6,155 bases of DNA from the NCBI GenBank assembly GCA_948560485.1, contig CAOXUF010000136.1, forward strand, positions 1-6,155. Direction: 5' to 3'. Made by a program: the position numbers and the translations under genes. This document shows, piece by piece, positions 1 through 6,138 of this stretch (position 1 is the first letter of the stretch; every line of letters begins with the position of its first letter). The notes below the pieces were generated by a model. It did no database searches. It was given only the letters and a program-made list of their open reading frames with translations, and was not told the DNA's origin. Origin of the DNA: an uncultured Eubacterium sp. (GTDB lineage: Bacteria > Bacillota_A > Clostridia > Lachnospirales > Lachnospiraceae).

Positions 1-54
1 AATCAGTTGGATGTATATGCGAAGGCAGAAGAAGATATAGTATTCGAGCAATAA
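1..54 (+). CDS. Possible C-terminal end of an upstream gene (partial)
   Basis: Frame 1 is open from the window edge to a TAA at 52-54 and reads as 17 residues ending in EEDIVFEQ, with codon choice like the downstream genes. The rest of the gene is outside the window, so no function can be given. A competing reading exists: frame 3 is open from base 3 to a TAG near 110 and also has acceptable codons, so which frame is real cannot be decided here. Frame 1 is preferred only because its acidic end looks like an ordinary protein C-terminus. Confidence 0.3.
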   Translation, partial: NQLDVYAKAEEDIVFEQ

Positions 55-150
55 TTGAGAAAAGCGCATATGGAAATAGAAGGTGGAATATCTTATCGGA
101 GTGGATGTAGTTTACAGATCGGATCGCTTATTCAAATGATTAGGTTATTA

Positions 151-156
151 AAGGAG
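151..156 (+). promoter_or_regulatory. Ribosome binding site of the 163-723 gene
   Basis: AAGGAG lies six bases before the ATG at 163 and nine before a second ATG at 166. The spacing fits the first ATG best. This strong site is the main reason to accept the unrecognised downstream frame as a real gene. Confidence 0.75.
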
Positions 157-162
157 TAGAAT

Positions 163-723
163 ATGATGAGATACAATAGTGTGGAGGTAGAGGTGATTAA
201 ACTGGGGCTTGATAACATAGAAGCCCTTGGATTGTCAGGTAAAGAGGTGTTGAAGCAGAGCATCGTCTGGCTTAGGGAGAAGTATGAGACAACAGATGAT
301 GCAAGGTATCTGGATAAAGCGGTGTGGCATATCTATGCTTATTTGGAAATGGGGTATCCTTATGAGAGCGGGAAGGAAGAATTTCAGGCTGTATTGGATG
401 CGCTTGGGGAGAAAGAGGAAGATGTGTTCCCGAAACGGAGTTGGGGAAGTAAGAAGATCCCCTTAAAAAAGATGCGGATTAACCAGTTGCTGGGAAAATG
501 GAACCCGGGCCTACAGTCAATGAAAATATCTGATGCGGTGGAGGATATCATAGAAAAGTCCCGAAACAGGCAGATCGGGGAATACACGTATCACTGCGGA
601 AAAGTAATAAAGCAGGATGAGGAAAATACTTTGTGGGAGAATACCTGTAAGCTCTATGTCCGGGAAGAGGAAGTCATATTCCATAATGTAAATAAGGGTA
701 AATATTACATTCTTGCGGAATGA
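163..723 (+). CDS. Hypothetical soluble protein, 186 aa
   Basis: I do not recognise this protein. It begins MMRYNSVEVEVIKLGLDN, has no signal peptide and no membrane segment, and is rich in charged residues. Residues 1-85 look mainly helical (a LREKYETTDDARYLDKA stretch followed by a helix around WHIYAYLEMGYPYE). The middle has a basic patch (residues 91-110, FPKRSWGSKK onward). The last 50 residues look like beta strands (YTYHCGKVIK, CKLYVREEEVIFHNV, KYYILAE). The single AAGGAG site six bases upstream supports the start at 163. It is separated from the regulator gene by 129 bases with a possible promoter, so it is probably not part of the lanthipeptide operon. Nothing ties it to immunity or export, since it has no lipobox and no membrane helix. 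It is likely a cytosolic protein of unknown role. Confidence 0.75.
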   Translation: MMRYNSVEVEVIKLGLDNIEALGLSGKEVLKQSIVWLREKYETTDDARYLDKAVWHIYAYLEMGYPYESGKEEFQAVLDALGEKEEDVFPKRSWGSKKIPLKKMRINQLLGKWNPGLQSMKISDAVEDIIEKSRNRQIGEYTYHCGKVIKQDEENTLWENTCKLYVREEEVIFHNVNKGKYYILAE

Positions 724-776
724 AAGCATGGATTTTGGTTTTTCGCGGTCAAAAATAAAGGTTTAAGGACAAAAGG

Positions 777-804
777 GTGAAAAAATTTTTATTTATGGTA
801 TTCT
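777..804 (+). promoter_or_regulatory. Possible promoter for the regulator/kinase genes
   Basis: The 129-base gap after the hypothetical gene is A/T-rich and contains GTGAAA (777-782) and TATTCT (799-804) spaced by 16 bases, each matching four of six consensus positions. An A-tract/T-tract dyad (780-790) sits between them. An alternative -10 is TATAGG at 805-810. The boxes are weak and a promoter is expected here mainly from the gene layout, so this is tentative. No terminator hairpin is evident after 723. Confidence 0.3.
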
Positions 805-852
805 TATAGGTGTGTAAGGCTGAGAGGAATCTACTGGAAGAGAGGACCAATG

Positions 853-1569
853 ATGAATATTGCACTTATAGATGATGAGGCGGCAATTTTAGAAAATGTC
901 AGAAAATGCGTTGAAGATGAGATTGTGCCGCAGGATGAGGCTAACCTCTTTACTTATACACGGGCACAGGACTTTCTTCAGGAAATGGAACAGGGATATG
1001 AGTTTGATATTCTGGTTTCGGATATTGATATGCCAGACATGGGTGGACTGGAACTAGGAAAACGACTACATGAAAAGGGCGGCAGTCCATATCTGGTATT
1101 CCTGACGGCATATCTTGAGTATGCGGCAGAGAGTTATCTAATAGAGGCTTATCAATATATTCTCAAAGAAGATATGGAAAAGAGGCTTCCGCCTATACTG
1201 AGACAGTTGATTGACCGTGTGAAGAAGGAGAAAAAGCAGTTCAGGATGGTCGGTACACTGGTAAATAATAAGGTGCGGGTGTACTATAGGGACATGATAT
1301 ACATAGAAAAGGACAAGGGATCAAAATATATTTGCTACATAACTGAACATGGCATTTACAAAGAAAGAATCACGTTAAAAAATCTAATTGAGGAACTTGC
1401 TAGTGATGAATTTATCTTAATTGAACGTAGATACATTATAAATGTTTCGCATATTGCCGGTATGAAAGATGGTATGGTTTTGATGGATAATGAGGCGAAG
1501 ATATTTGTTAATAGAATCAGCTTCAAGAAAATAAAAGAGCAGATTAGCCTGTACAGGGGGAATCTGTAA
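853..1569 (+). CDS. LytTR-family response regulator (AgrA/LytR type)
   Basis: Cytoplasmic DNA-binding response regulator, partner of the kinase that overlaps its end. Numbered from the ATG at 853 (238 aa), the receiver domain covers about residues 1-120: the acidic pair Asp7-Asp8 in MNIALIDDE, the phospho-acceptor Asp57 in SDIDMP, Thr85 in VFLTAY and Lys105 in YILKED. The usual Pro after this Lys is replaced by Glu. Residues 130-238 form a LytTR DNA-binding domain, with the family-typical FILIERRYIINVSHI segment near its C-terminal half. A second in-frame ATG lies just upstream at 850. I prefer 853 because AGAGG (841-845) is then seven bases away, against four for 850, and because family members usually start MNIA. 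Such regulators typically control peptide or bacteriocin genes by binding paired direct repeats upstream of target promoters. Likely targets are lanA and the promoter region after lanM. Confidence 0.93.
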   Translation: MNIALIDDEAAILENVRKCVEDEIVPQDEANLFTYTRAQDFLQEMEQGYEFDILVSDIDMPDMGGLELGKRLHEKGGSPYLVFLTAYLEYAAESYLIEAYQYILKEDMEKRLPPILRQLIDRVKKEKKQFRMVGTLVNNKVRVYYRDMIYIEKDKGSKYICYITEHGIYKERITLKNLIEELASDEFILIERRYIINVSHIAGMKDGMVLMDNEAKIFVNRISFKKIKEQISLYRGNL

Positions 1570-2876
1570 TGGGGACTAAAGCTCTGCTCATAGGAATTTC
1601 TCTTTTTGAAGTGGGGATATTGTACTGGCTACTATGTGGAACAGTGTTAGAAAAAGAATATTTTCGAAAAAAGGATTGGGTAATTCTATATGCAAGTACT
1701 GTCGGGATAGGTATAAATGCAGGAGGAAATCGCAGTCTGATATTTTTTTCGCAGTATGAATTTATTGTATGTGTTGCTGTCACATGTATATGTGTGTTAT
1801 TGATAAGTGGGCAGTATAAATTTTTAAGAATTATCATAGTTATCTTGTATTATGCCTTAGTGGCGTTGGTGGATTTTTTCGCCGCTTTTGTGAGTATGAT
1901 AGTATTAAGACATGAGTTTAAAAATGTGGTCTACTTATATGCGAATTCAATGGTGGAATGTATCCTCTTTTTTTGTGTAAGGCTTATCGTTGCGTGTTGT
2001 GTATATCAGATTGTCAAACGGAAATATGATAAAGCATACATACGTGAATTTCAGAGTCTGTTGTTGATGGTTATGATTATTATGTGTTTAATGCTGAGGT
2101 ACTATCAGATAGCAATTGTAAGTATGATGCTTGAGGGCAGAGAACAGGAAGCAGGAACAGTGGGTCTTTCTCTTATGGGTGTTATGCTGATTATACTTTT
2201 TACAGCAATAGTGTACTTGAAGAACAAGACGCTTGAAAAGGAAAAGGAATTGCTGATTATGCGTGACACTATGGTGGCACAAAAGTATACAGAATTAGAA
2301 ACAGCTATAGAAAAGAACCGGCAGTTATCCCATGATCTAAAGAACCATATATTAGTTTTAAAGCATTTTAAGATGGAAGGGGATTATGAAGGGATAGATA
2401 AATATATAGAAGAAATAGAACAGAACTTTTTTGATATAAAGAGAATAGTCTGGACAGGAAACCAGATAGCAGATATGCTTTTGGAGCAGAAGAGAATCTT
2501 GGCAGAACAGGAAGGTATAGCATTTACAATACAGGCAGTACCGGTTGCAGAATGGATGTTTGATGACAGTGAGACCTGTTCCCTGTTAGGAAATCTTCTT
2601 GACAATGCTATTGAGGCATGTATGAGAATGGACTATAATGCGAATAAATGGGTATCTGTAAAGATAGAGAATCAAAAACAGTTATTATTTATAAAGATAG
2701 AAAACTCTATCAATGAAGCTCCAGTTATGGAGAAGGGAAGGCCAGTATCTGTGAAAGGTGATAAAAAGAGACATGGATATGGATTAAAAAATGTGGAGCG
2801 AATTTTGAATAAATATGATGGTACGATTGCATATTTAAGTAGAGACAAAGCTTTTCAAATTAAGCTTTTGATCTAA
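1569..2876 (+). CDS. AgrC-like membrane sensor histidine kinase (GHKL, HPK10 type)
   Basis: Sensor kinase of 435 aa, translationally coupled to the regulator: its ATG shares one base with the regulator's TAA (TAATG), with a GGGGG run (1556-1560) eight bases upstream. Residues 1-217 are hydrophobic, with about seven membrane helices (near 5-25, 37-58, 64-80, 85-112, 128-147, 162-187 and 196-217). A coiled linker (218-250) follows. The phospho-acceptor is His255 in RQLSHDLKNHILVLK, a HPK10-type H-box. The ATP-binding domain has its N-box at 342-346 (GNLLDNAIEAC) and G-box at 402-408 (HGYGLKNV). Kinases of this kind (AgrC, PlnB, ComD) sense secreted peptides through the membrane domain, so the peptide made next door is a reasonable candidate ligand. 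That is inference. No large extracellular domain is present. The TGA/TAA-rich gap to lanA is only 33 bases, pointing to co-transcription. Confidence 0.93.
   Translation: MGTKALLIGISLFEVGILYWLLCGTVLEKEYFRKKDWVILYASTVGIGINAGGNRSLIFFSQYEFIVCVAVTCICVLLISGQYKFLRIIIVILYYALVALVDFFAAFVSMIVLRHEFKNVVYLYANSMVECILFFCVRLIVACCVYQIVKRKYDKAYIREFQSLLLMVMIIMCLMLRYYQIAIVSMMLEGREQEAGTVGLSLMGVMLIILFTAIVYLKNKTLEKEKELLIMRDTMVAQKYTELETAIEKNRQLSHDLKNHILVLKHFKMEGDYEGIDKYIEEIEQNFFDIKRIVWTGNQIADMLLEQKRILAEQEGIAFTIQAVPVAEWMFDDSETCSLLGNLLDNAIEACMRMDYNANKWVSVKIENQKQLLFIKIENSINEAPVMEKGRPVSVKGDKKRHGYGLKNVERILNKYDGTIAYLSRDKAFQIKLLI
2848..2871 (+). repeat. Short direct repeat just upstream of lanA
   Basis: AAGCTTTTCA (2848-2857) and AAGCTTTTGA (2862-2871) are near-identical 10-mers starting 14 bases apart, inside the last codons of the kinase gene (KAFQIKLLI). 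Their position 40-60 bases before the lanA start is where an operator could sit. The 14-base step is shorter than the usual 21-22-base step of LytTR operators, and Lys-Ala-Phe/Lys-Leu-Leu codons could give this by chance. Confidence 0.3.
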
Positions 2877-2894
2877 TAAAACAAATAAACTATT

Positions 2895-2901
2895 AAGGAG
2901 G
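2895..2901 (+). promoter_or_regulatory. Strong ribosome binding site of lanA
   Basis: AAGGAGG lies eight bases before the ATG at 2910. It is the best match to the anti-Shine-Dalgarno in the window, stronger than the sites of the regulator, kinase or lanM. It fixes the start of the short gene and implies high translation, as expected for a precursor peptide. Confidence 0.85.
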
Positions 2902-2909
2902 AACGTAGT

Positions 2910-3059
2910 ATGCAGCGGAATGCAAATTTAGATTATGCGGGGGATTTATCTATGGAGCTTGAGGAAATAGAGAAGTTAATCCCGAATGAAGAGCAAGTGG
3001 AAAGTGCTTATACGAATACCTTGATGTGCGGGGCATATTTTACATTAATATGTTGTTGA
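2910..3059 (+). CDS. lanA: Putative class II lanthipeptide precursor peptide (LanA), 49 aa
   Basis: Substrate of the LanM encoded next. The 49-residue product starts MQRNANLDYAG and ends TLICC. Residues 1-26 form an acidic leader with an amphipathic stretch (MELEEIEKLIPN, 15-26) resembling the ELxxIL segment before the cleavage site in lacticin 481-group leaders. Pro25-Asn26 stands where Gly-Gly or Gly-Ala is expected. The likely core, residues 27-49, holds Thr35, Thr37 and Thr45 with Cys40, Cys48 and Cys49: three Thr for three Cys, in the order T-x-T-x-x-C-x4-T-x-x-C-C. By analogy with lacticin 481 the rings would be 35-40, 37-48 and 45-49. Eight residues precede the first Thr, as in salivaricin A. 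The predicted flank is acidic (EEQVES) and includes Ser32. It lies 33 bases after the kinase gene and is followed by a terminator-like hairpin. Precursor identity is strong from context; leader/core boundary and ring pattern are inferred. Confidence 0.85.
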   Translation: MQRNANLDYAGDLSMELEEIEKLIPNEEQVESAYTNTLMCGAYFTLICC

Positions 3060-3074
3060 TTTAAGAAGAATAAG

Positions 3075-3170
3075 AAGGCTGTTGTAAAACGATAGATTCA
3101 TACAATGTGTGGCGATGTAAATTTGATAGCTGTATATTGTAAGATTACTATTTTAGCAACAGCCTTTTTT
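3075..3170 (+). terminator. Long-looped terminator/attenuator between lanA and lanM
   Basis: AAGGCTGTTG (3075-3084) pairs perfectly with CAACAGCCTT (3157-3166). The stem continues as TAAAA (3085-3089) with TTTTA (3151-3155) across one bulged G (3156), giving 15 pairs, followed by a T run (3165-3170). The loop is 61 bases and contains a smaller possible stem, TACAAT (3101-3106) with ATTGTA (3136-3141). Placement 15 bases after the precursor stop and before the synthetase gene matches the partial terminators known in lantibiotic operons, which let the precursor outnumber the enzyme. The unusually long loop makes its efficiency uncertain. Confidence 0.75.
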
Positions 3171-3173
3171 AGT

Positions 3174-3203
3174 TTGATCCATATAAAAATAATTTCAGAT
3201 ACT
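3174..3203 (+). promoter_or_regulatory. Weak candidate promoter for lanM
   Basis: Just past the hairpin, TTGATC (3174-3179) and GATACT (3198-3203) are spaced by 18 bases, each matching four of six consensus positions. The segment is very A/T-rich, so chance matches are likely. It is offered as an alternative to readthrough from lanA for supplying lanM transcript. I see nothing else convincing in 3180-3230. Confidence 0.2.
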
Positions 3204-3247
3204 ATTTAAAATATGTTAGAAGTAATAAAGGAAAGAGGGTAAATGAA

Positions 3248-6028
3248 ATGTTTTTTGAAAGATTTCATGAAACATTAATCAAATCTGGACTCGATTTGTT
3301 GCAACAGAAAGTTCGGGATAAGAATACTTTGGAAAGGATATTCCCAAATTTTAAAGAGCAGTTAGCACATCGTTTGCAAAATATATGTATCAGAACATTG
3401 ATTGTAGAAATGCACGATTATGATGACCGCGGACAATTAAAAGGAAAAGATTCAAAAGAAAAATATGAATATTTCTGCAAAGAGATAATCAATAAAGATG
3501 AGTTTATACAAAGAACATTTGAGTGTTATCCGGTTCTATGCCAGTGCACAGAAGAAGCAGTGAAGAATATGGCGGCATTTTATGCTGACATCATAGAATG
3601 CTTTCAGAAGGACAGGCAGGCGATACAACAGGTATTCTGCCAGGGGAAAGAAGTGTGGAGTATCCACAGGATAAAAGGCGGCTTTTCAGATGTACATAAC
3701 AAGGGGCGTTGTGTGGTAAGGGTTCTGTTGGACAACGGAGTAGAGATTTTATACAAACCCCGATCAATGGAAAATGAAGAGAGATATACAAAGATGTTGA
3801 AATGGCTGGCAAAAGAGACTGGGATTAGTCAATATGACTATGCAATCTTATCATATTCAGACCATAGTTGGTGTTCTATTGTCGATTATGCATCCTGTGA
3901 TTCGCAGAAGGAACTGGGGGATTACTATGAACGGCTGGGAGTTCAGCTGTTTCTGGCTTATTTGTTGGGAACGAAAGATTTACATTGCGAGAATATTATT
4001 GTGTTTGGCGGGTTTCCGGTATTGATTGACTTGGAAACTTTAACGAACATCAGGTATAACCGCAACCATGTAACGGCAAATGATGAGATGTTTTATCAAC
4101 TGTCAGAATCCGTATTATATACTGGAATTCTGCCTTTCTATCACTGGAATCAGGAAGGAAAGGGTGTTAACAGCAGTGTAATAAGCGGCGCAGAAGGACA
4201 GCAATATCCCTTTAAGGTTCCGGTAATCATTCACGGGGGAACTTCTGATATGAGGATTGCATACCAGCATCTGGAATCAATGAAGAACCAGAATCTTGCA
4301 ACGATAAAGGGAGAGTTTAGAGCCCCTTTATTGTATATGGAGAATCTGCAAAAAGGATTTCGGGCAGCGTATCTTGCGGTTGTGAAGAAAAAAGAGGAAT
4401 TTCGTATATTATTAGGGAGGTTGAAAGGCTTGAAGTGCCGGTATCTGGTGGCAGATACACAACGTTACGGTATGGTTCTGTCGGCTTCCTATCATCCGAA
4501 GTTGCTGAGAAATCACGCAGAACGGGAGCATTTTCTCTATTCTATGCAAAAGGGGCGGAAGCAAGACGAGAAAGAAATCGTGGATAGGGAAGTTAAGGCA
4601 TTATCACGAGGTGATATTCCTTATTTTTACTATAATATGGATGCGAAGGATCTGGCAGATAGCCAGGGTGGGAGAATCAAAAATTACTTTGCGTGCAGAC
4701 CGATGGATTTGCTATATCAAAAATTAGAAGAATTGCGTGAAGAAGATATGGAAAGGCAATGCAGATATATAGAACTTGCATTGGAAATGACGACCGATAG
4801 AAGCGAACGGTTTATGAACGGGGTATACCGTTCAAAGGAATACAATATTTTGAAAATAGATAAGGCTGTAAAGGCATTACGATTGAAGAAGAACATTGAG
4901 TTATTGACGGAACGTGTACTGCGAAATGCAGTATGGAACTGTGAGCATAATGAAGTGAGTTGGTATACGGTGCAATTTTCTAACGGAAGCCGTAAGAACT
5001 GGTCGATTTGTCCGATGAATATGTATCTGTATGACGGCTTGGCGGGAATGCTGTTATTAATGTACAGCCTGAGGAGGACAGATAGGAGAACGGAGATTGT
5101 TGATATTTATGAAAATCTGAAAAAACGTCTGTTCCAATATACAGATTCAGGGCTAGAGTCACTAGAGCATCTTCAAACCCAGAATACAGGAATATTTGAA
5201 GGGGAAGGTTCTGTCATATATACATATTTGTTACTGTATCAGGAGGGGGCGGGAGAGGAATACCTGGATTATGCGAAAAGACACGTTAGAATCATTGAGC
5301 AATTAATTGAGGGAGATGGAAAGTACGATTTGCTTAATGGAAATGCAGGGGCAATTCAGGCATTGTTATTGTTATATGAGATAATTCCGGATAAAACTTA
5401 TCTTGAGATGGCAAAGAGGGCAGCAGATATGCTGGAGAAGTCAGCAGAAAAACAAGAACGGGGAATTGGCTGGATGACAGAAGAAATTCCGTCCATGGCA
5501 GGAGCAGCACACGGAAATGGTGGGATATTGATGGCGTTTCTACACTTGTGGTATCTGACATCGAAAGGCAAATATGAACAATTGGCGGAGAAGATCTGGG
5601 CATATGAAGAATCATTATATAATCCGGAGATAAACAACTGGATGGATGTACGGACGGAAAAACAAAATATAGATGATATAGGAGCCATGGCATGGTGTCA
5701 TGGGGCTCCGGGAATCTTGTATTCAAGGATGAAGTGCTATAAATATGTAAAAGATCAGAAATGGAAGAAGCGCCTTGGAAAAGATGTGTGCAGGGCTTAT
5801 AAAAAATTAAAGGAGTATTGGAGAAGGGATAGTTGGTGTTTGTGCCACGGGACATGTGGGAATCTTTGGATATTAGAAAAGGCATCAGAGGTTCTGGGGG
5901 ATAAAGAGGGGGTATTTAATAGTTATCTGGCATGGGAGAAGGTTCAGCTGTTACCGCAGGAAAAGGAGAATCCAGGACTTTTGAATGGATATGGAGGGAT
6001 TTTACTTTACCTAGTGCAAAAACAATGA
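3248..6028 (+). CDS. lanM: Class II lanthipeptide synthetase LanM
   Basis: Bifunctional cytosolic enzyme that uses ATP to phosphorylate and dehydrate Ser/Thr of the precursor and then adds Cys thiols to form (methyl)lanthionine rings. At 926 aa it is full length, close to lacticin- and salivaricin-type LanMs. The N-terminal dehydratase has the kinase-like ATP site: Lys170 in LYKPR, then Asp244, His246 and Asn249 in KDLHCENI, and Asp261 and Glu263 in LIDLETL. Arg398 and Thr404 (CRYLVADT) match the phosphate-elimination pair, followed by SASYHPKLLRN. The C-terminal LanC-like cyclase (about 590-926) shows its repeated Gly motifs (LYDGLAGMLL, LLNGNAGAIQ, AAHGNGGILM with His755, LLNGYGGILL). It also carries the zinc ligands Cys817 (WCHGAPG) and Cys866-His867 (LCHGTCGN). 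No key residue is missing, so it should be active. GAGGG (3235-3239) lies eight bases before the start; an overlapping ATG at 3243 is out of frame and stops quickly. No membrane segment is present. Confidence 0.97.
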   Translation: MFFERFHETLIKSGLDLLQQKVRDKNTLERIFPNFKEQLAHRLQNICIRTLIVEMHDYDDRGQLKGKDSKEKYEYFCKEIINKDEFIQRTFECYPVLCQCTEEAVKNMAAFYADIIECFQKDRQAIQQVFCQGKEVWSIHRIKGGFSDVHNKGRCVVRVLLDNGVEILYKPRSMENEERYTKMLKWLAKETGISQYDYAILSYSDHSWCSIVDYASCDSQKELGDYYERLGVQLFLAYLLGTKDLHCENIIVFGGFPVLIDLETLTNIRYNRNHVTANDEMFYQLSESVLYTGILPFYHWNQEGKGVNSSVISGAEGQQYPFKVPVIIHGGTSDMRIAYQHLESMKNQNLATIKGEFRAPLLYMENLQKGFRAAYLAVVKKKEEFRILLGRLKGLKCRYLVADTQRYGMVLSASYHPKLLRNHAEREHFLYSMQKGRKQDEKEIVDREVKALSRGDIPYFYYNMDAKDLADSQGGRIKNYFACRPMDLLYQKLEELREEDMERQCRYIELALEMTTDRSERFMNGVYRSKEYNILKIDKAVKALRLKKNIELLTERVLRNAVWNCEHNEVSWYTVQFSNGSRKNWSICPMNMYLYDGLAGMLLLMYSLRRTDRRTEIVDIYENLKKRLFQYTDSGLESLEHLQTQNTGIFEGEGSVIYTYLLLYQEGAGEEYLDYAKRHVRIIEQLIEGDGKYDLLNGNAGAIQALLLLYEIIPDKTYLEMAKRAADMLEKSAEKQERGIGWMTEEIPSMAGAAHGNGGILMAFLHLWYLTSKGKYEQLAEKIWAYEESLYNPEINNWMDVRTEKQNIDDIGAMAWCHGAPGILYSRMKCYKYVKDQKWKKRLGKDVCRAYKKLKEYWRRDSWCLCHGTCGNLWILEKASEVLGDKEGVFNSYLAWEKVQLLPQEKENPGLLNGYGGILLYLVQKQ

Positions 6029-6072
6029 CAGGTAATTGTAAGCATTTTCGGTTTAATTCGTGTAGAAAGAAA

Positions 6073-6138
6073 TTTTTGACAGCCAAAAATGCATTTTTAC
6101 TGACAATGGGTAGAATTCTTAAGAAAAAAATGTATACT
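6073..6138 (+). promoter_or_regulatory. Candidate regulated promoter region downstream of lanM
   Basis: After lanM there is no terminator hairpin. Instead the region has TTTTTGACA (6073-6081), a perfect 14-base palindrome AAAAATGCATTTTT (6085-6098), a second TTTTTACTGACA (6094-6105), and TATACT (6133-6138), a five-of-six -10 box with no good -35 at 16-18 bases. The two T5 runs start 21 bases apart, about two helical turns, and the TGACA words 24 apart. A -10 with no -35 and repeats upstream is what an activator-dependent promoter looks like, and the LytTR regulator is a natural candidate. TTGACA (6076-6081) alone has no well-spaced -10. Confidence 0.35.

Noticed and set aside
163..723. The 186-aa hypothetical protein as an immunity protein of the lanthipeptide locus
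   Set aside because: It has no signal peptide, lipobox or membrane helix and is separated from the operon by a 129-base gap; nothing in the sequence links it to peptide protection.
1544..1837. 97-codon minus-strand frame across the regulator/kinase junction
   Set aside because: It is antisense to two well-supported genes, has no ribosome site, and its product shows no domain or motif.
3032..3037. Gly-Ala at precursor residues 41-42 as the LanT cleavage site
   Set aside because: Cleavage there would leave only seven residues (YFTLICC) and would cut away Thr35, Thr37 and Cys40, destroying the ring pattern shared with salivaricin A and lacticin 481.
3105..3209. 34-codon frame starting MCGDVNLIAVYC between lanA and lanM, considered as a second precursor
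   Set aside because: There is no ribosome binding site before the ATG, it runs through the terminator stem and T run, and its two Cys and few Ser/Thr do not repeat the lanA pattern.
5334..5885. 183-codon open frame on the minus strand within lanM
   Set aside because: It lies entirely opposite the conserved cyclase domain of LanM, whose zinc-site and Gly motifs are intact in the + frame. Its product is Ser/Pro/His-rich low-quality sequence with no recognisable motif.
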